Below, in pieces: positions 55,421 through 63,632 of a DNA stretch of 64,000 nt (positions are counted from its first letter, which is position 1; every line of letters starts with the position of its first letter). Below the pieces are notes generated by a model, which did no database searches, was not told where the DNA came from, and worked only from the letters and a program-made list of their open reading frames with translations. The position numbers and the translations under genes were made by a program. The stretch is from Actinotalea sp. JY-7876. Lineage in GTDB: Bacteria; Actinomycetota; Actinomycetes; Actinomycetales; Cellulomonadaceae. The stretch covers positions 124,001-188,000 of the forward strand of contig NZ_CP059493.1 of NCBI RefSeq assembly GCF_014042015.1, given 5' to 3'.

Positions 55421-56719
55421 TCATACCGCGAGCTGGGGCACGGGTGGGGTGTCGACGTGCGCCAGGAGCGCATCGAGCACTGCCTGGCGGTCGAACTGCG
55501 TGGCCCAGGCGCGTGCGCGGGTCTCCCACGCGAGCAACTCGCTCCCGCTGAAGCTGAGCACGTGCTCGAGAGCGGCTGTGATCGACTGGGGCGAGCCGGC
55601 GTCGACGAACACCGCGGCGTCGCCGACAGCCTCGGGAATGCCCCCCGTCCTGGTGGTGATGACGGGTCCGCCGCCCGCGAGCATCTTCTCGACCAGGGCG
55701 ATGCCGAACGTCTCGACGAACTCCGAGCGGGGCTTGCTGGGCAGCGCGTACGCCGCGCATCCGGCCATGAGGTGCGCCTTCTCGGTATCGCCCACGTCGT
55801 CGAAGAACACGATCCGTCCCGCCGCGCTCGATGTCTCGGCAAGGCCGTGGAGCCGTGCGGCGTCCGGTCCCGAGCCGGCCACCACAAGACGAGTCGTGCG
55901 GGGGATGTCCGCGGCGGCGAACCCCGCGATCAGGTCGTCGACACCCTTGGCGTGCGCGAGGCGGGACAGGAAGAGCACGAACCCGTCCCGGCGAAGCCCG
56001 CGGCGTGCGAGGACCCGGTCGGTCTCGTGCGGGTCCAGCGAGAGGTAGGCGGAGGTGTCGATCGCCGGGTAGGAGATCCGCACGCGCTCGCGCAGCTGCG
56101 CCGCGAAGGTGGTGCCGTGGCGCGCATCGAGCGCGGTGGCCTCCTCGACGATGAGGTCCCGCGTGTACTGCGAGACCGCCAGGCACACGTCGTGGGCCAG
56201 GTAGCTGCTCAGGACGTGGGCCGCGGGGCCGAGGCGGTCCTCCTCCACGCAGGCGCGCACCACGTTGGTCACGTCCGAGCCGACGGCCTCGGCGACCGTG
56301 GTCACGTCGACGCGCAGTCCGGTTGCCCGCGCGATGCGGACGGCGTCCGCGACGGCGATCGCGTGCGGGGAGAGGTACAGCGACATCGCTACCGTCGGCA
56401 CGCCGTCGGTGAAGAGCTCGACGAGCCGCCCGGTCAGGCCGGCGAGGTAACGCCCGTCGGGGACGCGGTAGTCGCCCACCGGGGCGGGTCGCTCGACCGT
56501 GATCCCGGGGGAGTACGGCAGGACCAGCTCGAGCGGCTTCAACGGCAGCCCGGCGTCGCGCAGGCGGTCGATCGGCCACGTCACGATCCGGACGTCGTCG
56601 AACCCGCGCTCGAGCGCGGCCTCCGCCAGGTTCCTGGCCTCGCCCGAGTGACCGCAGATCACCGGGTCGGCGCGCACGACGATGACCAGCCGTCGCCGCG
56701 GCCTGCGCGCCGCGGTCAC
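55421..56719 (-). CDS. Family 4 glycosyltransferase (GT-B fold)
   Basis: Cytosolic glycosyltransferase of 432 residues that would transfer a sugar from a nucleotide-sugar donor. The GT-B C-terminal domain shows FVLFLSRLAHAKGVDDLI, RLVVAGSGPDAARL and the GT4 motif SEFVETFGIALVEKM (E-x7-E). GGPVITTRTGGIPEAV follows, as in the retaining GT4 group. The N-terminus (RLVIVVRADPVICGHSGEARN) is the acceptor domain. The GTG at 56719 overlaps the GH92 stop (GTGA), so the two are co-translated. The coupling with an alpha-mannosidase-type enzyme suggests a mannoside as product or substrate; that is an inference. Confidence 0.85.
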   Translation of the reverse strand: MTAARRPRRRLVIVVRADPVICGHSGEARNLAEAALERGFDDVRIVTWPIDRLRDAGLPLKPLELVLPYSPGITVERPAPVGDYRVPDGRYLAGLTGRLVELFTDGVPTVAMSLYLSPHAIAVADAVRIARATGLRVDVTTVAEAVGSDVTNVVRACVEEDRLGPAAHVLSSYLAHDVCLAVSQYTRDLIVEEATALDARHGTTFAAQLRERVRISYPAIDTSAYLSLDPHETDRVLARRGLRRDGFVLFLSRLAHAKGVDDLIAGFAAADIPRTTRLVVAGSGPDAARLHGLAETSSAAGRIVFFDDVGDTEKAHLMAGCAAYALPSKPRSEFVETFGIALVEKMLAGGGPVITTRTGGIPEAVGDAAVFVDAGSPQSITAALEHVLSFSGSELLAWETRARAWATQFDRQAVLDALLAHVDTPPVPQLAV

Positions 56720-58941
56720 CGGCGGTGGCCGATCGGTGGCGCCGTCGGGCTCGACGGCGGGCGGGACACGTCCCAGCGGTCGCGCTCCGGTCCGAGCGCG
56801 ATCGTGAGCCGGCCGCCGCGGTGCAGCTCGCCGCCGCTCAACCAGCTGCGGTCGAGCGGCTCGCCGTCGAGGTGGACCGCCTGGACGTACTGCGCGGGCC
56901 CGCCCGGTTCCGGCTCCCGGAAGCCGGTCGTCTCGATCGTGAGCACCGCACCTGGTGTGCCGTCCATGCCACCCACCTCCATCCGGGACTCGCGCCACGC
57001 GGGCGCGTTGAGCAGGAAGACGTTCTGGCCAGCGACGGGAAACAGTCCCATGGACGCCCACACGAACCAGGACGACAGGCCGCCGGAGTCGTCGTTACCG
57101 GGGAGGCCGCCCCGCCCGGGGCCGAACTGCTGCTGGACGATGTCATGGACGACGTCGGCCGTGCGGTCCGGGCGGCCGGCGTACTGGTACGCCCACGGCG
57201 CCTCCATGTCGGGCTCGTTGTTGAGGCCCTCGAAACGGCCGAGGCTGTACCCGGCGAGCATCTCGTCGACGCCGGGCCGGATCCCGGGCTGGATCACGGG
57301 GTCGGCACCCACGCCGAAGAAGCGGTCGAGCAGGGCGACGAAGGCGTCGTCGCCCCCGGCGAGCGCGATGCGCGCGGCCATGTCGTGCAGCAGGCGGAAC
57401 GAGTAGTTCCACCGACCGCCCTCGTAGAAGGTCGAGTCCTGGAGCAGGCCCGTCGAGGGGTCGAAGGCGTTGGGCCACCGAGCGGCCAGGGCGGTGAACT
57501 CCTCGGCCAGCGCGGAGTCCCCCACGTGGTCGGCCACGAGAGCCGAGCACCAGTAGCCGAACGCGAGGTCGAGGGTGTGGCTGATGGGGTGCGCCTTCCC
57601 CCGCAGGAGGAAGTCCTCGCCGTACATGCGCCGCAGGTCGTTGTGCATGTGCACGAGGGCCCAGTCCCAGTCCATGCCGGGCAGGCCCAGGGCGCACAGG
57701 TCCGCCAGGAACGTGTGCGCGAGCGCGCTGCCCTGCCGGGAGAACTGGTCCGCGCCGCGCGCCATGCGGTAGCCGATCGGGAGGTTGCCCTCCTCCTCGC
57801 AGATGTGGAGCAGGGCCTGCGCGAGCTCGACGGCGCGGTCGGGCAGCAGCGCCGTCAGCAGCGGGAGCTGCGTCCGGTAGATGTCCCACATGGTCGAGAC
57901 GTCGAAGGCGAAGGGGCCGGTCGCCGGCCAGAACGGGCTCTCGCCGTAGGCGAGGCACGGCTTGACGAGAGAGTGGTACAGGGCCGTCTCGAACACGGTG
58001 GCCCGCTCGGCCGACGGCGCCTCCACGGTCACCCTGTCCAGGTGGGTGGCCCACGTCGCCCTCGTCCGGGCGCGGCGAGCCGCGAAGCTGGACGGCCCCG
58101 GACCGCAGTCTCGGTGGAGGTTCTCCCGTGCCTGCTCCACGCCGCGCAGCGAGAAGCCGAAGCGCAGCTCCACGACCTGGCCGGCCGTCGTCGGGCCCGC
58201 CCACATCAGGCCGAAGGGGCGCAGCGTCGTGGGGCGGATGTAGTCGAAGTCGAGCCGCGTGCCGCCGGGCATGAGGCGCCGGTCGTACCAGAGCAGCTGG
58301 CGCCACGCCGTCGCGTCGCACTCCACGTGGACGGCGAGCGGGGCGCCCTCGACGACGATCTCGCCCTGGGCGACGCCCGGCGCGACCGACTGCAGGTGTG
58401 CGCGCAGCGGCACGGTCCGGCCGTGGGGGATCGACAGGCCACCCAGAGACAGGTCGATCACCAGGCGCGCGTCCGGGTGCGCGGGGAAGGTGTAGCGGTG
58501 CACGGCGCTCTTGGGGCCGACCGTGAGCTCGCAGCGGATGCCCGAGTCCAACGTCGCCGCGTACCAGCCGGGCTCGGCCTCCTCGTCGTGCAGCTCCCAC
58601 GTCTCGCCGAGGGCGTCGAGGGGCTGGAGCATCGGCGTCGTGCGGAAGTAGTTGTAGTACTTGCGGATCGCGCCGGTCCCGGACTGCTGGAAGTGGGTGA
58701 ACCCCGAGGCGACCTGGCGGTCGTGGATCGTCGTCGGCACGCCCTCGGTGGACAGGTCGAAGCGGCCGTAGCCCGTCGGGTACGCGCCCGAGTAGGCGCA
58801 CGCCGAGACCATCCCGAGCGGATACGTCGCCCCGGGGTGCGTGTTGCCGATCTGGGGCTTGGGCCACCACCACGTCGCGGCCGCCCCGGACTGCGGGGGC
58901 AGGGCCGTGACCTCGGTGCCGATGAACGGGTCGACGTTCAC
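56716..58941 (-). CDS. GH92-type alpha-mannosidase
   Basis: Glycoside hydrolase of 741 residues, family GH92 (calcium-dependent, inverting exo-alpha-mannosidases). Seen: VNVDPFIGTE and GNTHPGATYPLGMV at the start, SGFTHFQQSGTG, SLVKPCLAYGE with FDVSTMWDIYRTQLPLLTAL, EEEGNLPIGYRM, YSLGRFEGLNNEPDMEAPWA and the signature GNDDSGGLSSWFVWASMGLF. No signal peptide is present, so it acts inside the cell, unlike the many secreted GH92 enzymes. The GTG at 58941 follows GGAGG by a few bases. It is coupled by GTGA to the GT4 gene, perhaps for turnover of mannosylated metabolites or oligosaccharides. Confidence 0.9.
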   Translation of the reverse strand: MNVDPFIGTEVTALPPQSGAAATWWWPKPQIGNTHPGATYPLGMVSACAYSGAYPTGYGRFDLSTEGVPTTIHDRQVASGFTHFQQSGTGAIRKYYNYFRTTPMLQPLDALGETWELHDEEAEPGWYAATLDSGIRCELTVGPKSAVHRYTFPAHPDARLVIDLSLGGLSIPHGRTVPLRAHLQSVAPGVAQGEIVVEGAPLAVHVECDATAWRQLLWYDRRLMPGGTRLDFDYIRPTTLRPFGLMWAGPTTAGQVVELRFGFSLRGVEQARENLHRDCGPGPSSFAARRARTRATWATHLDRVTVEAPSAERATVFETALYHSLVKPCLAYGESPFWPATGPFAFDVSTMWDIYRTQLPLLTALLPDRAVELAQALLHICEEEGNLPIGYRMARGADQFSRQGSALAHTFLADLCALGLPGMDWDWALVHMHNDLRRMYGEDFLLRGKAHPISHTLDLAFGYWCSALVADHVGDSALAEEFTALAARWPNAFDPSTGLLQDSTFYEGGRWNYSFRLLHDMAARIALAGGDDAFVALLDRFFGVGADPVIQPGIRPGVDEMLAGYSLGRFEGLNNEPDMEAPWAYQYAGRPDRTADVVHDIVQQQFGPGRGGLPGNDDSGGLSSWFVWASMGLFPVAGQNVFLLNAPAWRESRMEVGGMDGTPGAVLTIETTGFREPEPGGPAQYVQAVHLDGEPLDRSWLSGGELHRGGRLTIALGPERDRWDVSRPPSSPTAPPIGHRR

Positions 58942-59094
58942 GGTGCCTCCGGCGTGGGGCGGTGGCCGACGTCGTCCATGCCCGGACGCTAGGTGCCCTG
59001 TGTGTCGCGCGGGTTGCGACACGCTTTCCGGCATGGAACGAACCGACCGTCGGCCGATTCTCAGGACGGCGCCAGGTCGCCGTACCGTTGGGGC

Positions 59095-59769
59095 ATGATC
59101 CTCAGCGAAGACCTCCTCCTCCTGCTCACCGACGACGGCTCGGGGCGCACCATGGAGAGCGGGGAGCGGCTCGCGTTCGTCCTGGCCGGCGGGGTGCTGA
59201 CCGACCTGCTGCTCGCTGGTCGCGTAGCCGTCGCGGCACCGGGGGAGTCGGTCCGCGCCGGTCGCCTCGTCGTCCGGGACGCCACGCCCGTCGGTGACCC
59301 GGTGCTCGACGAGGGCCTGCGGCGCCTCGCGTCCACGACGCCGAAGAAGCCGCAGAGCGCGCTCGGCCCGCTGCGGTCCGGGCTGCTCGACGAGCTGCGG
59401 GCGCGGCTGGTCGCGCGCGGGATCCTGCGCGTCGAGCAGGGCAAGGTCCTCGGGATCTTCCCCCGGACGTCCTGGCCGGCCGAGGACTCCAGCCACGAGG
59501 CCGGCCTGCGGCAACGACTGCGCGATGTCCTCGTCGACGGGCGCCATCCCGACCCGCGCGAGGCGGCTCTGATCGCCCTGCTCCACTCCGTCAACCAGGT
59601 CCCGGTCGTCATGGGTGACGTCGGGGTCTCCGTGCGGGACCTGCGCGCGCGCAGCAGCGCGATCGCGCACCAGCACATCGGGGCCGAGGCCGTACGCCGG
59701 GCGATCACCGCCTACGAGAACAACTCCGTCGCGGATGGGTTCGGGGTGTTCGTGACCGGAGTCAGCTGA
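59095..59769 (+). CDS. GPP34 (GOLPH3-like) family protein
   Basis: Protein of 224 residues of the GOLPH3/VPS74 family found widely in actinobacteria. Typical segments: LSEDLLLLLTDDGSGR, ERLAFVLAGGVLTDLLLAGRV, DPVLDEGLRRLA, LRARLVARGILRVEQGKVLGIFPR and EAALIALLHSVNQVP. The eukaryotic members bind PI4P; the bacterial role, probably at the membrane or in specialised metabolism, is not established. The ATG at 59095 was chosen because the family starts with MILSEDL-type sequence. Its end overlaps the convergent membrane protein gene by eight bases. Confidence 0.88.
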   Translation: MILSEDLLLLLTDDGSGRTMESGERLAFVLAGGVLTDLLLAGRVAVAAPGESVRAGRLVVRDATPVGDPVLDEGLRRLASTTPKKPQSALGPLRSGLLDELRARLVARGILRVEQGKVLGIFPRTSWPAEDSSHEAGLRQRLRDVLVDGRHPDPREAALIALLHSVNQVPVVMGDVGVSVRDLRARSSAIAHQHIGAEAVRRAITAYENNSVADGFGVFVTGVS

Positions 59770-60082
59770 CGACCGCCCGGTCGCGCCCGGGGCGGTCCAC
59801 GAGGACCCACGTGGCGCCGCCCAGAACCACCGCGGCGAGCGCGACCGCCGGCCACGGTCCCAGGGTGTCCGCGAGCAGGTGCGACACCGCGAAGCATGCG
59901 CCGCCCACCAGGGCTGTCACCAGGAGCCGCCACCACGGCGTGTGCCGCACCTCGCGCGCGACGCACCACGCGACACCGACGAGAAGGACCACCGCCCCGG
60001 CGGCGCGGACGTCCGTGAGCTGAGCGGCGGCGAACCCGGCGACGAGCGCGGCGGCGGCGATGACGGCAGTAGGAAGACGCAC
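59762..60082 (-). CDS. Small membrane protein (three to four TM)
   Basis: Protein of 106 residues with hydrophobic segments at about 5-20, 27-43, 52-70 and 76-94 and a short basic tail (DRPGRDRAVVS). No motif is recognised. It may be a DUF2568-type or similar actinobacterial membrane protein, but I cannot confirm this. It overlaps the convergent GPP34 gene. Confidence 0.6.
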   Translation of the reverse strand: MRLPTAVIAAAALVAGFAAAQLTDVRAAGAVVLLVGVAWCVAREVRHTPWWRLLVTALVGGACFAVSHLLADTLGPWPAVALAAVVLGGATWVLVDRPGRDRAVVS

Positions 60083-60113
60083 GGCGTCAGGCTACGCGCG
60101 CCGTCGGGCAGGT

Positions 60114-60130
60114 CCGGCGCCCAGCGCCGG
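60114..60130 (-). terminator. Short hairpin after DUF1349 gene
   Basis: CCGGCGC (60114-60120) pairs with GCGCCGG (60124-60130) around CCA. It lies nine bases after the stop of the minus-strand DUF1349 gene and before the next minus-strand gene, where a terminator is expected. It is short, with no T tract. Confidence 0.45.
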
Positions 60131-60138
60131 CCGGAACC

Positions 60139-60720
60139 TCAGTGCAGGGCGGCCTCGGCGGCACCCTCGGCCCAGCGCCGGAAGCGCACGACCAGACCGG
60201 CGCGCGTGGGTGCGCAGCAGTACGGCCCGGCGCCGACGTCGGCGTCGGGCGGGAAGTACGCGACCCGCAGCAGGCGGAACGGCTCGTCGTCGACGCGGGC
60301 CCGCAGCGTCACGGCGTCGCCCGCGCGGCTCGCCCGGACCGTCACGGTCCGACCCGACCAGTCGGGCACCGGCGCGACGGACCAGTCGGAGTGCCCGAGC
60401 GTCACGACGGCGCCGACCTGAGGCGTGCCGTCCGAGTGCTCGACGCCCGCCTTGACCCAGGCCTCCGGGTCGGCGCGGAGCATGAGCCCGGCCTGGTCGA
60501 ACTGCTCCGTGAACGCCGCGTCGAAGGTGACCTCGACCGCCCGGCCGCTCGGGAGCGGCGCGAGGAGGGCGTGCGCGTCGTCGTGCACGAAGCCGTAGGA
60601 CGTGTGCCGCCACGCGTCGCTGCCCTCGGCGGCCTCGACGAGGAGGTCCGTGCCGTCCTCCCACGTCCGGACGGGCGGTGTGGTCCACGCCCCGGCGGAC
60701 CAGGGGACGACGGTGCTCAC
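60139..60720 (-). CDS. DUF1349 (concanavalin-like jelly-roll) protein
   Basis: Cytosolic protein of 193 residues with the DUF1349 pattern: AEGSDAWRHTSYGFVHDDAH, VEVTFDAAFTEQFDQAGLML, ADPEAWVKAGVEHSDGTPQVG, VTLGHSDWSV, RASRAGDAVTLRARVDDEPF and VGAGPYCCAPTRAGLVVRF. These are beta-sandwich proteins related to lectin or glycosidase modules, such as yeast YOR1-adjacent regulator-type homologues; no reaction is proven. GAAGGAG precedes the GTG at 60720. It is divergent from a four-TM protein gene. Confidence 0.85.
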   Translation of the reverse strand: MSTVVPWSAGAWTTPPVRTWEDGTDLLVEAAEGSDAWRHTSYGFVHDDAHALLAPLPSGRAVEVTFDAAFTEQFDQAGLMLRADPEAWVKAGVEHSDGTPQVGAVVTLGHSDWSVAPVPDWSGRTVTVRASRAGDAVTLRARVDDEPFRLLRVAYFPPDADVGAGPYCCAPTRAGLVVRFRRWAEGAAEAALH

Positions 60721-60768
60721 GGTGGCTCCTTCGGCGGTGCGGTTCCGGCCGAGGCTAGCGTGTCGGCC

Positions 60769-61266
60769 ATGAGCGCTGACGACGTCGCCCCGGCCGCCCC
60801 CAGCGGCCGGCTGGCCTTCGCGTGGGCCCTGGGGAGCGTGGTCGTCGCGGTGTTCCTGGCGGTCGGCGTCGGGCTGGTGGTCGGGCTCGTCATGAGGGCT
60901 CTCGTCACCGACGCCGAGACGGACGGCTGGGCGGGCCTCGCGGCCGTCGTCGTCGGCGTGGTGGTGGGCGTCGGCGCCGGCGTGCTCGCGTGGGTGGTCG
61001 GGCTGGTCGTGGCGGCGCGGAGGCTGTTCCCGCGGGGGCGGCGGCTCGCCGTCGTGCTGCTGACGATGGCGGTCACGCTCGTCGGGTCCGTGGTGGCGGT
61101 CGCGCTGCTCGGGATGGTCGGTGCGGGTGGTGCGGTGACCGGCGGTGAGAACCAGGTCGGTGCGATCGTCGTCGTCGCGGCGCTGGCGGCCGGGGTCTAC
61201 CCGTGGTGGGCACGCCGCGTCGGGCGGAGCGTGTCCCATGCCCTGGACGTCCGCCCGGCCCCGTAG
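60769..61266 (+). CDS. Four-TM membrane protein
   Basis: Protein of 165 residues with four Val/Gly/Ala-rich hydrophobic segments (about 16-42, 55-80, 93-114, 128-143). It has a basic loop RRLFPRGRRL between helices 2 and 3, and ends RRVGRSVSHALDVRPAP. No family was recognised. It is divergent from the DUF1349 gene and about 90 bases upstream of the third toxin locus. Confidence 0.62.
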   Translation: MSADDVAPAAPSGRLAFAWALGSVVVAVFLAVGVGLVVGLVMRALVTDAETDGWAGLAAVVVGVVVGVGAGVLAWVVGLVVAARRLFPRGRRLAVVLLTMAVTLVGSVVAVALLGMVGAGGAVTGGENQVGAIVVVAALAAGVYPWWARRVGRSVSHALDVRPAP

Positions 61267-61355
61267 GCGGAGTTGTCCACAGGGGTGCCCCCTCACTGTC
61301 GGGCGGTGTCCGATTTCGGTAGAACTGGGCCTCACGCCGGCGGCGAGGGGGAGAC

Positions 61356-61649
61356 ATGGCGCAGCTCGAGGTGGACTGGGAGGCGTTGGAGCACGCCGGC
61401 AAGCGGCTGCTCGGCTGCGCGGACGACGTCGCGCCGGAGCTCGCGCCACGGATCGTGCGGACCTCCGCGTACGGGCACGCCGGGCTCGCCGCCGCCGCGA
61501 CGGCGCTGCGGGACGCGCTGGGTGACCAGACGGTGCGGGCGCAGCTCGCGCTGACCGGCCTCGGGGACGGGCTGCGGAGCTCGGCGCGCGAGTACAGCGA
61601 GGCCGACGTGCGCGCCGCCGTCACGCGGGTCGCGATGTACGTGTCGTGA
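61356..61649 (+). CDS. Small T7SS target-like (WXG-type) partner of toxin 3
   Basis: Helical protein of 97 residues (WEALEHAGKRLLGCADDV, then YGHAGLAAAATALRDALG) without a signal peptide, like small ESX-related proteins annotated as type VII secretion targets. GAGGGGGAG precedes the ATG. Its stop overlaps the toxin start (GTGA). It corresponds to the gene at 30653-30970 in the second locus, so the order small partner, toxin, immunity is shared. I infer co-secretion with, or delivery of, toxin 3. Confidence 0.68.
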   Translation: MAQLEVDWEALEHAGKRLLGCADDVAPELAPRIVRTSAYGHAGLAAAATALRDALGDQTVRAQLALTGLGDGLRSSAREYSEADVRAAVTRVAMYVS

Positions 61650-62818
61650 GCGCGGGTGCGCGGTTCGGCAGCGCAGCGGCGTTGCGCGAGGACGCTGCCC
61701 GGTTGCGCGAGCGGGGCGAGGCGGCTGACCGCATCGCGGGCGTGGTGCGCCGGACGGACGTCGGATGGTGGACGGGGGAAGCGTCCGACGCCTTCGCGGA
61801 GGCCATGGCCGGGGTCTGCCGCCGACTCATGTGCGCGGCTGACGACTCGAGCGCTGCCGCGGAGGCGCTCGAGCGCCATGCCGACACGATCGCCTGGGCC
61901 GAGGCGCGCGCGGGGAGCCAGGCGGCGGTGGGTGCCGCGGCGACCGAGGTTCTGCTGCAGGACCTGCGGGATGCGGTGGCGGAATCGGCTCAGCGGTCGG
62001 CCGGGGCCCTGCGGCGCATCACCGAGGACATCGATCCGATGCCGGACGTCTGGGACGTCATCGCGCTCAACCGGGACCAGTACTGGCGGGGAGTCGGCGA
62101 GGGCGTCGTCGGCATGCTCCAGATGGCGTGGGACACGAACCCCGCGCGCATGGTCCTCGACCCGACCGGGTACTACGGCGACGGCGCTGCGGCGGCGATG
62201 TACGTCTGGAACGGGTTGCGGGAGGATCCCGTCGGGCTGGCGAAGGACGTGACGGACTACGACACCTGGCGCACGGAGCCCGTCCGGGCCGGCGGGCGCT
62301 TGATGCCGGAGGCGCTGATGGCGGCGGCAACCGGGGGCGCGGGAGCGGCTGGTTCGATCGGACGGCGCGGTGTGTCTTCGGCCGCCGTTAAGGCACGGGG
62401 TCGCGGCTATCGCTCGGATATCCGCGCCCTGCTCGCGAGTGCCGCTGAGGCGGGCCATACGGTGGCGCGCCAGAGGACACCTGGTTGGATGACGCCTGAT
62501 GGTTGGCCGGTTCCCGCATGGCTCGCTGACGCTGCGCAGCGGATCCCGGAGAGCTGGGGACCCGCCGCGACCAACTCGCGCGGTGTCGGCTTCCGGTGGT
62601 TCTCCGAGGATCTCGTCTCGCATGGCGTACGGATCGATGAGGGGAATGCTCTTCATGCGTTTGAAACGCAGCACGTTGCTCACGTGGTCGTGCGCCGGGA
62701 CGGCAGATTGATCGGACGCGACGGGGTACCGATTTCGGGTTCGTTGGATGCTCGTTTCGACATGGGCCACATTCCCCTCACCGAGTGGATGACGTGGCGG
62801 GAGTGGGGGCAGCTTTGA
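61646..62818 (+). CDS. Polymorphic toxin 3 with WXG-like N-terminus
   Basis: Protein of 390 residues and a full-length relative of toxin 1. The N-terminal domain (FGSAAALREDAARLRERGE) has the WTGEAS bend (W42-x-G44) and ERHADTIAWAEAR. The linker DYDTWRTEPVRAGGR is nearly the same as in toxin 1. The tail of about 98 residues has IPESW, GVGFRWFSED, HGVRIDEGNAL, QHVAHVVVRRDGRLIGRDG and HIPLTEWMTWREW. This matches tails that databases label as polymorphic toxin type 17 or similar, though I cannot verify that name. The conserved His, Arg and Asp positions suggest a nuclease or other hydrolase. It is followed by a coupled gene at 62815. Confidence 0.75.
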   Translation: MSAGARFGSAAALREDAARLRERGEAADRIAGVVRRTDVGWWTGEASDAFAEAMAGVCRRLMCAADDSSAAAEALERHADTIAWAEARAGSQAAVGAAATEVLLQDLRDAVAESAQRSAGALRRITEDIDPMPDVWDVIALNRDQYWRGVGEGVVGMLQMAWDTNPARMVLDPTGYYGDGAAAAMYVWNGLREDPVGLAKDVTDYDTWRTEPVRAGGRLMPEALMAAATGGAGAAGSIGRRGVSSAAVKARGRGYRSDIRALLASAAEAGHTVARQRTPGWMTPDGWPVPAWLADAAQRIPESWGPAATNSRGVGFRWFSEDLVSHGVRIDEGNALHAFETQHVAHVVVRRDGRLIGRDGVPISGSLDARFDMGHIPLTEWMTWREWGQL

Positions 62819-63204
62819 GCACCTTGAGATACCCGGCCATGCGGCTCGAAGGGCTGGCCGCGCTGCGCGCACTGGCCGACGGTGACACGCAGGACGCGCG
62901 ATGGGTCCAGGGCGAGCCCATGCCGAACGGGTTCCGTGACAGCCTGGCTTTCCGGCTGGACCAGCTCTTCGAGATGTCGATGCTGCTGCCGCATCCGGAA
63001 GCGATGGTGGGTGTGACCGTGTTCGCGGACGAGGTCGCGGTGCTCGGCCACCTCGGCGCGTGCCTGCAGGCCGTGCTGGACGAGACTGATGAAGCGGAGC
63101 CCAGCGAGGTTCTCGGTCACGGCGTCTGGCCCGACGTGGTGAAGGCGGCTGGGGATGCGGTAGACCGCCTGGTGAGGAACGGCGGCTTTCCCGATGAGCC
63201 CTGA
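62815..63204 (+). CDS. SCO4402-like presumed immunity protein of toxin 3
   Basis: Protein of 129 residues. It begins LSTLRYPAMRLEGLAALRAL and contains HPEAMVGVTVFADEVAVLGH, then WPDVVKAAGDAVDRLVRNGG, the pattern of SCO4402-family proteins of actinobacteria. The TTG at 62815 overlaps the toxin stop (TTGA), in line with the coupled starts around it. A GTG ten codons upstream and an ATG eight codons downstream are alternatives. It is related to the N-terminal half of the protein at 40053-40871. The immunity role is inferred from position. Confidence 0.7.
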   Translation: MSTLRYPAMRLEGLAALRALADGDTQDARWVQGEPMPNGFRDSLAFRLDQLFEMSMLLPHPEAMVGVTVFADEVAVLGHLGACLQAVLDETDEAEPSEVLGHGVWPDVVKAAGDAVDRLVRNGGFPDEP

Positions 63205-63607
63205 CGCCGGCCGGCACGCGAGCCCCGGACCTGAGCAGCTGCACTCCACCGACCGCGTGCCGGTCGCCGAGGCGGACGCCGGGATGCTCCCGACGCCGGA
63301 GGACTCGAAGCGTGCGCCGGTCTGGGAGAACTACGTCGTCGCGCAGGCCTCGCAGGCGGCGCTGGGGCTCATTCCGGTCCACGCTCTCGCGGTCGGTGTC
63401 GTGGTGGAGCGGTACGACATCCGCCTCCACGTCCAGCTCCGTGAACGCAACGATGGCGACGTCGCAGACATGGCCGAGATCGTCTTCGAGCTCGAGCTGC
63501 TGCTGGGCCGCGAGGCTCGCGTCGAGCTGGTCGGCGAGGTGCTCGACGCTCCCGAGCTCGGCACCCGACCGGCTGTGGTCTGGTTCTACGCGGCGCGCGG
63601 CTACTGA
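63194..63607 (+). CDS. Immunity-like protein, paralogue of 17011-17340
   Basis: Protein of 137 residues. After a variable leader it shows LPTPEDSKRAPVWENYVVAQ and ALGLIPVHALAVGVVV, then an acidic beta-rich region (DGDVADMAEIVFELELLLG) and DAPELGTRPAVVWFYAARG, matching the protein at 17011-17340 along its length. The ATG at 63194 overlaps the previous gene by 11 bases. The paralogue would support the internal ATG at 63284 instead, so the start is uncertain. The family recurs behind two toxins in this window, which suggests an immunity role. Confidence 0.65.
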   Translation: MSPDAGRHASPGPEQLHSTDRVPVAEADAGMLPTPEDSKRAPVWENYVVAQASQAALGLIPVHALAVGVVVERYDIRLHVQLRERNDGDVADMAEIVFELELLLGREARVELVGEVLDAPELGTRPAVVWFYAARGY

Positions 63608-63632
63608 GTGATCACCGGAAGGGACTCATGGG

